Origin: RBG-16-57-11 sp964503145
Lineage (GTDB): Bacteria; Chloroflexota; Anaerolineae; Anaerolineales; UBA4823
Length of the DNA: 64,000 bases
NCBI GenBank assembly: GCA_964503145.1
Contig: CAZCYV010000001.1
Span: 372,001 to 436,000, forward strand
Direction of reading: 5' to 3'
Shown: positions 35,923-43,790 of the stretch, in pieces
Layout of the letters: every line of letters begins with the position of its first letter
Position numbering within the stretch: position 1 is the stretch's first letter
Made by a program: the position numbers and the translations under genes
Notes under the pieces: generated by a model
Database searches by the model: none
What the model was told of the DNA's origin: nothing
Seen by the model: the letters and a program-made list of their open reading frames with translations, nothing else

Positions 35923-36408
35923 ATGCACTATCGTTATCAATCCCGCGGCACCAACCATGAAGTTACACTGCAACGCCATGGCGAAAGCTATCAAGCGACG
36001 GTGGCGGGGGTGAATCACACTGTAATCGTACTAAGCGCCGAACCGGGCGAATTGAGCCTGCTCTTCGACGGCAAACCGATGCGCCTGTATTGGGCAACGC
36101 AGGGAGACAAGAAATGGATCTCATTGGATGGCTGTACCTATCGTCTGGAAAAGCCCCTTCCCTTCACCGCTCGACGCAGCAGCGACAAAGGCTTCGAAGA
36201 CGCCCTGCGCGCGCCCATGCCGGCCCAGGTGCAGGCAGTGCACATCTCTGAGGGCGATACGGTGGAGCAAGGGCAGACCTTGCTCCTGCTGGAAGCGATG
36301 AAAATGGAGATTCGCATCAGCGCGCCGCGCCCTGGCAGAGTGGCGCGGGTGCTCGTCGAAGCAGGGCAGACCGTCCAGCGCGATCAGGCGCTGATCGAGA
36401 TCGCTTGA
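35923..36408 (+). CDS. Biotin carboxyl carrier protein with BT-like N-terminal domain
   Basis: 161 residues. The C-terminal ~70 residues are a biotinyl domain with the attachment site EAMKME (biotinyl Lys about 127) and APMPAQVQAVHISEGDTV. The N-terminal ~90 residues form beta strands (YRYQSRGTNHEVTLQRHGE) and look like the BT (BC-CT bridging) domain of acyl-CoA carboxylase alpha chains. So the BC gene plus this gene equal one split alpha subunit. MaoC follows 9 bases after the stop with an AGGAGG-like SD. Confidence 0.92.
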   Translation: MHYRYQSRGTNHEVTLQRHGESYQATVAGVNHTVIVLSAEPGELSLLFDGKPMRLYWATQGDKKWISLDGCTYRLEKPLPFTARRSSDKGFEDALRAPMPAQVQAVHISEGDTVEQGQTLLLLEAMKMEIRISAPRPGRVARVLVEAGQTVQRDQALIEIA

Positions 36409-36417
36409 AGGAGGCCT

Positions 36418-36876
36418 ATGCCCGGAAAATATTTCGAAGACCTGGAACCCGGCCAACGCTTTCGCCATGCGTTGGGGCGGACCGTGACCGAGATGGATAA
36501 TGTGCTGTTCAGCGCGCTGACGATGAACACGCAGCCGCTGCACATCAACGAGGACTTCGCTGCCCAAACACAGTTCGGTCGGCGCATCGTCAATGGCATC
36601 TTCACCATGGGTCTGGTAGTGGGGCTAACGGTAAGTGAACTCACTGAAGGTACAATCGTGGCTAACCTGGGATACGAGAAGGTCATCCACCCCAATCCGG
36701 TCTTTCACGGAGACACGATCTACGCCGAGACCGAGGTGCTGGAAAAGCGCGACTCGCGTTCGCGAGCAGACTGTGGGATTGTGCGCCTGAAGCATTGGGG
36801 AAAGAAGCCTGACGGCACAGTGGTGATCGAAATAGAACGAAGCGTCTTGTTCTTGAAGCGAACTGCCCTGCGCTAA
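36418..36876 (+). CDS. MaoC-family hydratase, mesaconyl-CoA hydratase type
   Basis: 152-residue hotdog hydratase. Its loop reads LTMNTQPLHINEDFA, where the R-hydratase GDxNPxH has become MNTQPLH; the form with Asn replacing Asp is, as I recall, typical of mesaconyl-CoA/2-methylfumaryl-CoA hydratase-like MaoC proteins. VIHPNPVFHGDTIYAETEV is the conserved second half. Next to a CitE-type lyase this suggests hydration of an unsaturated C5 dicarboxyl-CoA followed by cleavage. It differs clearly from the MaoC at 5029. Substrate is inferred. Confidence 0.82.
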   Translation: MPGKYFEDLEPGQRFRHALGRTVTEMDNVLFSALTMNTQPLHINEDFAAQTQFGRRIVNGIFTMGLVVGLTVSELTEGTIVANLGYEKVIHPNPVFHGDTIYAETEVLEKRDSRSRADCGIVRLKHWGKKPDGTVVIEIERSVLFLKRTALR

Positions 36877-36877
36877 C

Positions 36878-37342
36878 GTAAAGCGCGCCAGCCAGGGCAG
36901 GCGTAATCAACGTGCTAATGGCTTCGCCGGTTTGGGTCATGCCGCTGGCCCGGCCTAACTGCTGCCTGGGTACGAGCAGTGAGGTCGCAGCAGAGTAGGC
37001 CGGCCACTGAAAAGCGCTAAAGGCCGAATTGAAGAAGGTGGCCAGATACACATGCGACACTTCCAGGCGGCCGATGAGGAGCATCAGCGCAATGAACAGC
37101 GAGCTCAGCCCGGCGCCGGTATCGCTGAGCACCATCACCAGGCGGCGGTCCCAGCGGTCGGCAAGTACGCCAGCCAGGGGAGCCATTGCGATATTTGGCA
37201 GCACCCACACCAGCATATTGATGGCAAAGAGGGTGGCTGAACCCGTCTGCTGGTACACCCAGACGCCCACAGCAAAGCTGGTCAAACCCGAACCGAGCGT
37301 GGATACCGGCTGGCCGGCCCAGACAATGATAAAGACGCTCAT
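36878..37342 (-). pseudogene. Truncated MFS transporter remnant
   Basis: Only the N-terminal ~155 residues of an EntS-like MFS exporter remain: MSVFIIVWAGQPVSTLGSGL, GVLADRWDRRLVMVLSDTG, VPRQQLGRASGMTQTGEAISTLI and PALAGAL. Homology ends at about 36878, directly beside the stop codon of the MaoC gene on the other strand; the frame then continues to 36683 only as antisense of MaoC. A full protein would need about 250 more residues. It probably marks a deletion, insertion or rearrangement that joined this remnant to the acyl-CoA cluster. Not expected to be functional. Confidence 0.75.
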
Positions 37343-37457
37343 GCCTTTGGATGGAACTATAGAAGCGGTTTTCAAGCAGTTTGCCCTGGCGAAGATTAGA
37401 AAATGAGTATATCTATCATTAACGGCAGCTTTGGTCAGCCTCGTTCAATGTCCACAG

Positions 37458-37463
37458 TATAAT
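37458..37463 (+). promoter_or_regulatory. -10 box TATAAT 7 bases before the citE-like gene
   Basis: TATAATTACGCTC runs into the ATG at 37471; no SD is present, so a leaderless or nearly leaderless mRNA is likely. It would separate the lyase-thiolase-DUF35 group from the carboxylase-MaoC group transcriptionally. Confidence 0.55.
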
Positions 37464-37470
37464 TACGCTC

Positions 37471-38343
37471 ATGCGAGCCCGAAGAGCCTTGCTGTATATG
37501 CCTGGAGATGACTTGCGCAAGATCCGCAAGGCAACCACGCTGAATGTGGACTGCATCTGCATGGACATGGAAGACGGCGTGGCGCTCAACCGCAAGGCGG
37601 AGGCGCGCCAGACCATCGCTGGAGCGCTGCAAACGCTGGATTTCGGCCGCTCAGAGCGCCTGGCGCGGATCAATGCCATTGGCAGCGGCTTCGAGGCCGA
37701 CGATCTGGCTACCGTGCTGCCCGCGCGGCCAGACGGCATTGTGATCCCAAAGGTGGAAAACGCCGAACAAATCCGCTGGGTGAGCCAGGTGATCGCCCGC
37801 CATGAGGCGCAGAACGGCTGGCCTGGCGGCAGTATTTGCCTGCTGGTCGTAGTGGAAACGGCGCGTGGCATCGTCAACCTGGCGCAGATCGCTGCCGCAG
37901 ACCCGCGCTTACAGGCGATCATCTTCGGGGCGGAGGATTTCGCCGGCGACATTGGCGCTACACGCACTGCGGAAGGTTGGGAAGTATTTTACGCCCGCAG
38001 CGCAGTGGTGACCTACGCCGCAGCGCATGACCTGCAGGCCATCGACATGGTGTATATCGACTTCAACGATATAGAGGGATTGCGACGGGAGGCATTGGAA
38101 GGGGCGCGCATGGCCTTTGCCGGAAAGCAAGTCATCCACCCCAACCAGGTGGAGCCGGTGCAACAGGCTTTCACCCCCAGCGATGAAGCGATCGCCTATG
38201 CCCGACGGGTGATCCAGGCCTTTGAAGAGCATCAGCGGGCGGGCAAGGGCGCATTTGCCCTGGATGGCAAGATGATCGATGCACCAATCATAAAAGCCGC
38301 CGAGCGGGTGATTGCCCTGGCGGAAGCAGCAGGAAAGCTCTAG
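37471..38343 (+). CDS. CitE/HpcH-family acyl-CoA lyase
   Basis: 290-residue TIM-barrel lyase of the CitE/malyl-CoA lyase group. Seen: RRALLYMPGDDLRKIRKA, the metal/CoA motif DCICMDMEDGVALN, GIVIPKVENAEQIRWV, VVVETARGIVNL, the metal ligands in IIFGAEDFAGDIGATR, and KQVIHPNQVEPVQQAF. Such enzymes cleave or form beta-hydroxyacyl-CoAs such as citramalyl-, malyl- or beta-methylmalyl-CoA. No citrate lyase alpha or gamma gene is near, so it is a stand-alone CoA lyase. With the adjacent mesaconyl-type hydratase, (methyl)malyl- or citramalyl-CoA is the likely class of substrate. Confidence 0.87.
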   Translation: MRARRALLYMPGDDLRKIRKATTLNVDCICMDMEDGVALNRKAEARQTIAGALQTLDFGRSERLARINAIGSGFEADDLATVLPARPDGIVIPKVENAEQIRWVSQVIARHEAQNGWPGGSICLLVVVETARGIVNLAQIAAADPRLQAIIFGAEDFAGDIGATRTAEGWEVFYARSAVVTYAAAHDLQAIDMVYIDFNDIEGLRREALEGARMAFAGKQVIHPNQVEPVQQAFTPSDEAIAYARRVIQAFEEHQRAGKGAFALDGKMIDAPIIKAAERVIALAEAAGKL

Positions 38344-38366
38344 CCTGGAGCCGAAAGGAGAAAATT

Positions 38367-39731
38367 ATGCGACCAGTGTATGCGGTCTCGGGAGGCGTCT
38401 CGAAATTCGTCAAAGCCCGGAAAGACAAGACATTTCAAGCCATTGTAAAAGAAGCCTACGATTACGCCATCCAGGATATCGGGCTGGATTTCCCAACGTT
38501 CACCCAGATCGTGGATGGCTCGGTAGCGTCATATTTCTCCGATCACTTTACTCGCCAGCTCATGGCCGGGATCATGGCGCAGGACTATCTGGGGCTTGTC
38601 CCCAAACCGAGCCACCGCGTGGAAGGTGGTGGGGCCACCGGCGGCATCTGCTTCCAGGAGGCGTGGAAATCGGTCGCCAGCGGTCACATGGATGTGTGCG
38701 TGGCCTATGGCTTCGAAACCATGAGCCATGTCGAGACCTGGAAAGGCAATGAATTCATTGCCTTGGCGTCGGATGTCTCCTTTGATTATCCGGTGGGCGG
38801 GTTCTATTCGGGTTACTACGCCATGATGGTCACCCGGCACATGAAAGAATTCGGCACCACCGTCGAGCAGATGGCTGCGGTGAGCGTCAAGAACCATCGC
38901 AACGCTTACCATAACCCCTATGCCCAGAAACGTGAGCGTTACACGCTTCAAGACGTGCGCAACGCGCCGATGGTGGCCTGGCCGTTGACCCGCCTGGACA
39001 TCTGCGTCATGTCGGATGGGGCGGCTGCGGTGATCCTGGCCTCCGAGGAAGGTCTGCAACGGTTGGAGCAGGCAGGGGCAAAAATCCGCCGCCCGCTGGT
39101 GAAGGTGACCGGCATCGGGCGCGGCACGGATGCCATGCGCATGGCCGACCGCCCCCACATGGATTACGATAGCTTCATGCGCCTGTACGCCACCGAGCAA
39201 GAGCGCAACTCTGACGAAACCAGAGCGTACTATCGTCGCTTGTGGGAACATGGCACGCGCTACCCGGGCGTCCACTCCTTCCGCGCCGGGCGGACAGCGG
39301 GCAACATGGCCTACCGCATGGCAGGCATCTATGACCCGCTTGAGGAACTGGACTTCATCGAGCTACACGACGCCTACACCTCCAGCGAAATCCAGACCTA
39401 CGAAGATCTGGGACTCTGCCGCTACGGCGAGGGCGGACCATTCGCCGCTTCGGGCAAAGCCTTCATGCCGGGGATCGATTATGGACTGGAACTGAAAGAC
39501 GCCCCCAAATGTCCAGTGAACCCCTCCGGCGGACTGATCGCCTGCGGTCATCCGGTGGGAGCGACCGGGCTGATGCAAGGCGTGTTCGCCATCTGGCAAT
39601 TGCAGGGCAGCATCGCCCAACATTTCGGCGATGCCACCCTGCAGGTAAAGGACGCCCGTCGCGGCGCCATTCACAGCCATGCCGGCACAGGCACGTACGT
39701 GACAGTTTCCGTGTTAGAGCGCGCTGGCTGA
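38367..39731 (+). CDS. Thiolase-fold protein lacking the nucleophilic cysteine
   Basis: 454 residues of the SCP-x/acetyl-CoA acetyltransferase-like thiolases. The fold is clear: LTRLDICVMSDGAAAVILAS, ELHDAYTSSEIQTYEDLG, NPSGGLIACGHPVGATG (catalytic His), and SHAGTGTYVTVSVL. At the position of the active-site Cys (VxxxCASG) it reads RVEGGGATGG (84-93), so Gly89 replaces Cys; Cys95 lies six residues downstream. It therefore may not form an acyl-enzyme in the normal way. A DUF35 gene follows 26 bases later, as for many two-gene thiolase pairs. Confidence 0.82.
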   Translation: MRPVYAVSGGVSKFVKARKDKTFQAIVKEAYDYAIQDIGLDFPTFTQIVDGSVASYFSDHFTRQLMAGIMAQDYLGLVPKPSHRVEGGGATGGICFQEAWKSVASGHMDVCVAYGFETMSHVETWKGNEFIALASDVSFDYPVGGFYSGYYAMMVTRHMKEFGTTVEQMAAVSVKNHRNAYHNPYAQKRERYTLQDVRNAPMVAWPLTRLDICVMSDGAAAVILASEEGLQRLEQAGAKIRRPLVKVTGIGRGTDAMRMADRPHMDYDSFMRLYATEQERNSDETRAYYRRLWEHGTRYPGVHSFRAGRTAGNMAYRMAGIYDPLEELDFIELHDAYTSSEIQTYEDLGLCRYGEGGPFAASGKAFMPGIDYGLELKDAPKCPVNPSGGLIACGHPVGATGLMQGVFAIWQLQGSIAQHFGDATLQVKDARRGAIHSHAGTGTYVTVSVLERAG

Positions 39732-39757
39732 AGCGGACAGGAAGGAGGAGGCAGACA

Positions 39758-40303
39758 ATGAGCAAGCTACCTGAGCGACGCGAAGAGACCCTGGGCGGTT
39801 ATATCGTGCATGGCGTGCCTTTCCCGGTGGATACCAGCCCGGAGGCATTGGCCTTTCTGAAGAAGATGACGCCCATCGAGATCGAACAGGAATATCGCAT
39901 CACGTATTTGCACTCCTACGGCCAGGATAGCCCCTGGTTTGCCGGCCTGGCAAACCGCCGCTTGTTGGGAAACCGCGAGCCAGACACCAGCTACACCTAT
40001 GCCACGCCGCGCGGCCACGATATGACCAGCGGTAGGGACACCGAATGGATCGATATCACCCAGCGGCCAGCGCGGGTGCACGCCTTTACCGTGTGCTACT
40101 TTGGTTCAGAAGAGTTCCTGCCAGAGACGCCCTTCGTGCTGGCGCTGATCGAATTCGACGGCGTGGACACATTGCTGCTGACCCGTTTGATGGGTGTTGA
40201 CCCCCAGCAGCCCTCCCTGGATTGGATCGGGATGCGGGTGAAGCCACAATTCCTGCGTAATAGCAAGCTGAAGCCGACAGACGTATATTTCTCGCCAGCC
40301 TGA
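39758..40303 (+). CDS. DUF35 OB-fold acyl-CoA-binding-like protein, zinc ribbon lost
   Basis: 181 residues from ATG 39758 (GGAGGAG upstream); a longer frame to 39509 lies inside the thiolase gene. DUF35 proteins pair an N-terminal rubredoxin-like zinc ribbon with an OB fold and assist thiolases or HMG-CoA synthase. Here the ribbon region (ANRRLLGNREPDTSYTYATP) has no Cys pair; only the ATPRG turn remains. The OB part is present: VHAFTVCYFGSEEF, PFVLALIEFDGVDTLLLTRL, GMRVKPQF. It most likely forms a complex with the preceding thiolase-fold protein. Confidence 0.78.
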   Translation: MSKLPERREETLGGYIVHGVPFPVDTSPEALAFLKKMTPIEIEQEYRITYLHSYGQDSPWFAGLANRRLLGNREPDTSYTYATPRGHDMTSGRDTEWIDITQRPARVHAFTVCYFGSEEFLPETPFVLALIEFDGVDTLLLTRLMGVDPQQPSLDWIGMRVKPQFLRNSKLKPTDVYFSPA

Positions 40304-40304
40304 G

Positions 40305-41000
40305 ATGCTAGTGCAGCCGATCTGGGAATGGCTCCAAGCACAAGTCTTCACCCTGCCAGCGCTGAGCGCAGGTGGCAGACCTCAATTCAACCCCTATCGC
40401 GGGGTCAACCCTTCGGTGGATCGGCCAGACGCTGACCGCATCCGCCGTGAGAATCTGAGGCGCTATCTACGGAGTTTCAACTCCTGGCCGGAGGTGCTGG
40501 TGGTTGGGGAGGCGCCCGGCTGGCGCGGCTGCCGCTTCTCCGGCGTGCCCTTTACCAGCGAAGCGCAGCTCGACGGCAGACTGCCGTTCACAGGCGAACA
40601 GTCGAGCCTGGGCGCTCAGCCCCACAGGGAGGCGACAGCAACTCTCTTCTGGAAAGTGATGAGAACTTATCATCCGCGTTTCCTGGCCTGGAATGGCCTG
40701 CCGCTGCACCCACACCAGGTTGGGAAGCCACTATCTAACCGAACACCTGCGCCCAATGAAATCTGCGCTGCTGGAGCAATTTTGGAAGGGCTGATTGGCC
40801 TGCTACGACCCAGGCAGGTGGTTGCAGTAGGGAAAAGCGCCCAGGCTGCGTTGCAGCACATCGGAGTCGCCCCAATCTGCATCCGTCATCCAGGGCACGG
40901 CGGAGCAAAAGTCTTCGAAACTCAGATGCAGGCGATCTTCTGGAGGCAAAACGCATCACCAGAAATTGCAGATCTTTACTTGCCAGACAATCGGCTATAA
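40305..41000 (+). CDS. Uracil-DNA glycosylase superfamily protein
   Basis: 231 residues. Motif 1 VVGEAPGWRGCRFSGVPFTSE (around 65-85) matches the GEAPG-type water-activating loop of bacterial UDG families 4/5-like proteins, and motif 2 is RHPGHGG near residue 199-205. WNGLPLHPH matches the substrate pocket loop. It lacks the four-Cys iron-sulfur cluster of family 4, so it belongs to another branch. It would excise uracil or a damaged base. Start ATG 40305 follows the DUF35 stop as TGAGATG, so it is translationally coupled. Confidence 0.8.
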   Translation: MLVQPIWEWLQAQVFTLPALSAGGRPQFNPYRGVNPSVDRPDADRIRRENLRRYLRSFNSWPEVLVVGEAPGWRGCRFSGVPFTSEAQLDGRLPFTGEQSSLGAQPHREATATLFWKVMRTYHPRFLAWNGLPLHPHQVGKPLSNRTPAPNEICAAGAILEGLIGLLRPRQVVAVGKSAQAALQHIGVAPICIRHPGHGGAKVFETQMQAIFWRQNASPEIADLYLPDNRL

Positions 41001-41001
41001 T
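40996..41001 (+). promoter_or_regulatory. -10 box TATAAT inside the UDG stop region
   Basis: TATAATTCAGGA precedes an ATG at 41008, with the same TATAATTCAG arrangement as moaC. The TATAAT overlaps the UDG stop codon (TAA at 40998-41000). It would start a transcript whose first codon opens the small ORF 41008-41061 upstream of the lipoprotein gene. Confidence 0.55.
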
Positions 41002-41007
41002 TCAGGA

Positions 41008-41061
41008 ATGTTTCTTGCACCGATAACAGACCAGGACCCTTCTGACCGATCACTGCTTTGA
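41008..41061 (+). CDS. Possible leaderless 17-codon leader ORF
   Basis: MFLAPITDQDPSDRSLL then TGA, beginning 6 bases after a TATAAT box. Its stop lies 13 bases before the TTG start of the large lipoprotein, which has no SD of its own. It could be a leader peptide that delivers ribosomes to the weak TTG start, or just a chance ORF. Confidence 0.35.
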   Translation: MFLAPITDQDPSDRSLL

Positions 41062-41074
41062 TGAGACCGAAACC

Positions 41075-43474
41075 TTGAAACGTCCCTTGACACTGCTCCT
41101 TCTCTTGACGATTGCCCTTAGCGGATGCAACATGCCTGCGTTAGTAGGCACACCGCCGCCCACCTATCTCGGAACCCCACAACCCCCCCAATCAGAAGCC
41201 CCACCACTGCCGGAGACCCTGGTTACCTTTCGTGTCGTAGTCCCAGCAAATACGCCCACGGATGGGCTGGTCTATCTGACTTTGTTGGATGAAGTGACCG
41301 GACTGGCGCTCAACACTGAGTTGAATCCCATGGAACCTCTACCGCCGCTAAAAGAGGGCGATGCGCCTGCTTACCTGATCACGTTGCCCTTTCCGATCGG
41401 TTCGGTGGTCAAGTATCGCTATGAACGCCAGGTGGGGGATATTCGCGTCGCCGAGCACCTGTCCGATGGCAGTCCGGTGCGTTACCGCATGATTGTGGTG
41501 CAGGGGCAGAGCATGGTGGAGGACGTCATCAGCCGCTGGACAGACACCGCTTATGAATCGCCCTCCGGGCGCATTTTAGGCGCTGCACTCGACGCCGCCA
41601 CTGGAAAACCGATCCCCAATCTGTTGATCGCCGCTGGCGGCGCGCAGACGCTCAGCGCGGCAGATGGTTCCTTCGTTCTGGAAGGCCTGCCGCCCGGCGT
41701 GCACAATCTGGTGGGTTACGCACTGGATGGCGCGTATCAGCCTTTTCAACAGGGGGCGCTGGTAGCGGCCGAGTCGACCACGCCCGCCGAGATCAAGCTT
41801 CAACCTGCCCGTTTCGTCAAGGTGACCTTCGTCTTGCGCGCCCCAGCAGACACGCCTCCCGTCGTGCCGCTGCGCATGGCAGGCAACCTGGCTTCGTTGG
41901 GCAACGCTTTTGCCAATCTGAGCGGCGGGATGAACGGTCTGGCAGTCAATATGCCGGTGATGCAGCAACTTCCCGACGGCCGCTATACGCTGACCCTCTC
42001 GCTGCCGGTCGGCGCGGATATCCGCTATAAATATACCCTGGGCGACGGCTTCTGGAACGCCGAACACGCCTGGGATGGCAGCTTCCGCCTGCGCCAGCTC
42101 ATCATTCCGCAGGAACCTGCTTTGGTGGAAGACACGGTGGACACCTGGCGCGCTGGGGAGACGCACGACATCATCTTCGATGTGCGCGTGCCAGCCGACA
42201 CCCCTGCCGGAGATTTCGTTGCCCTGCAGCTAAACCCCCTCTTCGGCTGGACCGAGCCTATCCCCATGTGGAAGCTGAGCCAGGATCGCTGGGCTTATAT
42301 CCTGTATAGCCCACGCAACCTGCCCGGAAACCTGAGCTACCGCTACTGTCGCAACGGGCAATGTGGTTACGCCGACGACGTCGAAACGCCGGGGCTGTAC
42401 GGCCCAGGACGACCAGCGCCAAACGGCGACGGGCCACAGACCCAGAGCGACGTAGTCAACGCCTGGGCGGATTGGTCCGGCGCGCCCGCAGCCACTCTTC
42501 CGGCGGTGGAGGCCGCGGCGCGGCAGGGCTTTGCGCTGGGCATTGAGATGCTGCCTGCCTATCACCCATCCTGGCGGTCTTTGTTCCCGGCAGCATTGGA
42601 CGACGTTCAGCGGATGAATGCCAACTGGCTGGTGCTTTCGCCCACCTGGAGCTATGGGCGCAGCGCGCCAGGCAACAACCCTCCCATATTAGCCCCGCTT
42701 CCGGGCAGCGACGCGCTTTGGCCGGAGATGCTGGAATTCGCCTCGCAAGCGCGAACCAGAGGCCTGAACGTGGCCGTTTTCCCGCAGCCCAGGTTTACCA
42801 TTCCAGTGGAAGAATGGTGGGCGGAAGCGGCGCGGGACGACCCCGGCTGGTGGCCAGTATGGTTTGCCGAGTATCGCACCTTCGTGTTGCACCATGCCGA
42901 ACTGGCTGCTCGAGGCGATGCTCAGGCGCTGATCCTGGGTGGCGATTGGTTAGCCCCAGCGCTGCCCGGCGGCAAGTTGCCAGATGGCAACGAGTCAGGC
43001 GTCCCAGCAGATGCCGAAAAGCGCTGGCGTGACCTCTTCGCCGAGGTGCGCAGCCGGTTTGGCGGCGCGTTGCTCTGGTCGCTTTCCAATCAGGGGATCG
43101 AGAAACCGCCGCCCTTCCTGGACGCCGTGGATCAACTTTACCTGACCCTGACGCTGGCGCCAGGCCAGAGTTTCAGCAGCATCCTGGGCATGGACCTGGG
43201 CGGCTGGTTGGATGGCGTCGCCTGGCCAGCGCAGTTGCTGGCGACCAAGCCGGTGATCCTGGCGCTGGAGTTGCCCGCCAGCCCCGATTTGCAAATGCAA
43301 GTCAACCTGTATCACACCGCGTTGAGCGCAGCCGCCGAACGGGATTGGATCAGCGGTTTCGTCGCCCGCGGGTATTACCCGCCTGCAGCGCTGAAAGATG
43401 CCGGCGCGTCGGTGCATGGCAAACCCGCCAGCGATCTGCTGCAAACATGGTTTGCTAAGCTCAGCGGGAAATAA
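41075..43474 (+). CDS. Modular lipoprotein: three starch-binding-like domains plus a barrel domain
   Basis: 799 residues. Start is TTG 41075; the frame is closed by TAA at 41024 and no ATG lies between. Signal peptide KRPLTLLLLLTIALSGC with a lipobox Cys at about 18. Three beta domains share the pattern V-x-V-PA(N/D)TP at strand 1 and a late YRYE / YKYTLGDGFWNAEH / YRYCRNGQ strand, as in CBM20/48-like folds (about 45-135, 245-350, 360-450). A carboxypeptidase regulatory-like domain (about 165-235) lies between. From about 480 a barrel-like domain (GIEMLPAYHPSWRSLFPAAL) follows. Possibly a surface glycan enzyme. Confidence 0.7.
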   Translation: MKRPLTLLLLLTIALSGCNMPALVGTPPPTYLGTPQPPQSEAPPLPETLVTFRVVVPANTPTDGLVYLTLLDEVTGLALNTELNPMEPLPPLKEGDAPAYLITLPFPIGSVVKYRYERQVGDIRVAEHLSDGSPVRYRMIVVQGQSMVEDVISRWTDTAYESPSGRILGAALDAATGKPIPNLLIAAGGAQTLSAADGSFVLEGLPPGVHNLVGYALDGAYQPFQQGALVAAESTTPAEIKLQPARFVKVTFVLRAPADTPPVVPLRMAGNLASLGNAFANLSGGMNGLAVNMPVMQQLPDGRYTLTLSLPVGADIRYKYTLGDGFWNAEHAWDGSFRLRQLIIPQEPALVEDTVDTWRAGETHDIIFDVRVPADTPAGDFVALQLNPLFGWTEPIPMWKLSQDRWAYILYSPRNLPGNLSYRYCRNGQCGYADDVETPGLYGPGRPAPNGDGPQTQSDVVNAWADWSGAPAATLPAVEAAARQGFALGIEMLPAYHPSWRSLFPAALDDVQRMNANWLVLSPTWSYGRSAPGNNPPILAPLPGSDALWPEMLEFASQARTRGLNVAVFPQPRFTIPVEEWWAEAARDDPGWWPVWFAEYRTFVLHHAELAARGDAQALILGGDWLAPALPGGKLPDGNESGVPADAEKRWRDLFAEVRSRFGGALLWSLSNQGIEKPPPFLDAVDQLYLTLTLAPGQSFSSILGMDLGGWLDGVAWPAQLLATKPVILALELPASPDLQMQVNLYHTALSAAAERDWISGFVARGYYPPAALKDAGASVHGKPASDLLQTWFAKLSGK

Positions 43475-43475
43475 C

Positions 43476-43715
43476 TCAGCCCCCCGAAATCGCAGGCATC
43501 AGATTCACCCGGTCTCCATCCGAGAGCGGGGTGTGCTCATCTGTCATCACCCCATTCACCACCAACATCAGTTGATCGGGGTCTAATTCAATGTTCAGCG
43601 CACCCAGCAGGTCAAGCAACGTGCTTCCAGGCGGCAGGGTCACTTCGAGCTGGCGAACGACGCCCTGCGGCGTCTGGCGTTGCAGGATGGTGTGGAGATA
43701 TACCGAGACTTGCAT
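43476..43715 (-). CDS. MoaD/ThiS-family sulfur-carrier-like protein
   Basis: 79 residues from ATG 43715 (AAGGTG about 9 bases upstream); beta-grasp fold with LEVTLPPGSTLLDLLGAL, LMLVVNGVMTDEHTPL, DGDRVNLMPAISGG. The C-terminal Gly-Gly is what sulfur carriers need for adenylation and thiocarboxylation. It is separate from the MoaD in the MoaDE fusion. MoaD-like genes often accompany aldehyde ferredoxin oxidoreductase, which lies 3.8 kb downstream here; a role in tungstopterin or thiamine synthesis is possible. The stop is one base from the lipoprotein stop (convergent). Confidence 0.85.
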   Translation of the reverse strand: MQVSVYLHTILQRQTPQGVVRQLEVTLPPGSTLLDLLGALNIELDPDQLMLVVNGVMTDEHTPLSDGDRVNLMPAISGG

Positions 43716-43790
43716 CAGGCCAACACCTTCATTGCAGCGGATGATAGTGGGGATGGAATATTCTGTCAAGACGCCCTGTGGATCGAGGGT

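Noticed and set aside
36683..36877. C-terminal 65 residues of the MFS frame
   Set aside because: They are antisense to the MaoC gene and show no MFS similarity; only the first ~155 residues are a real remnant.
38529..39275. Long minus-strand ORF inside the thiolase gene
   Set aside because: Histidine/arginine-rich shadow of a GC-rich gene; no motif and full overlap with a clear coding sequence.
32734..40303. The carboxylase cluster as a plain leucine degradation operon
   Set aside because: The acyl-CoA dehydrogenase and HMG-CoA lyase expected for that pathway are absent, and the hydratase and lyase belong to other types.
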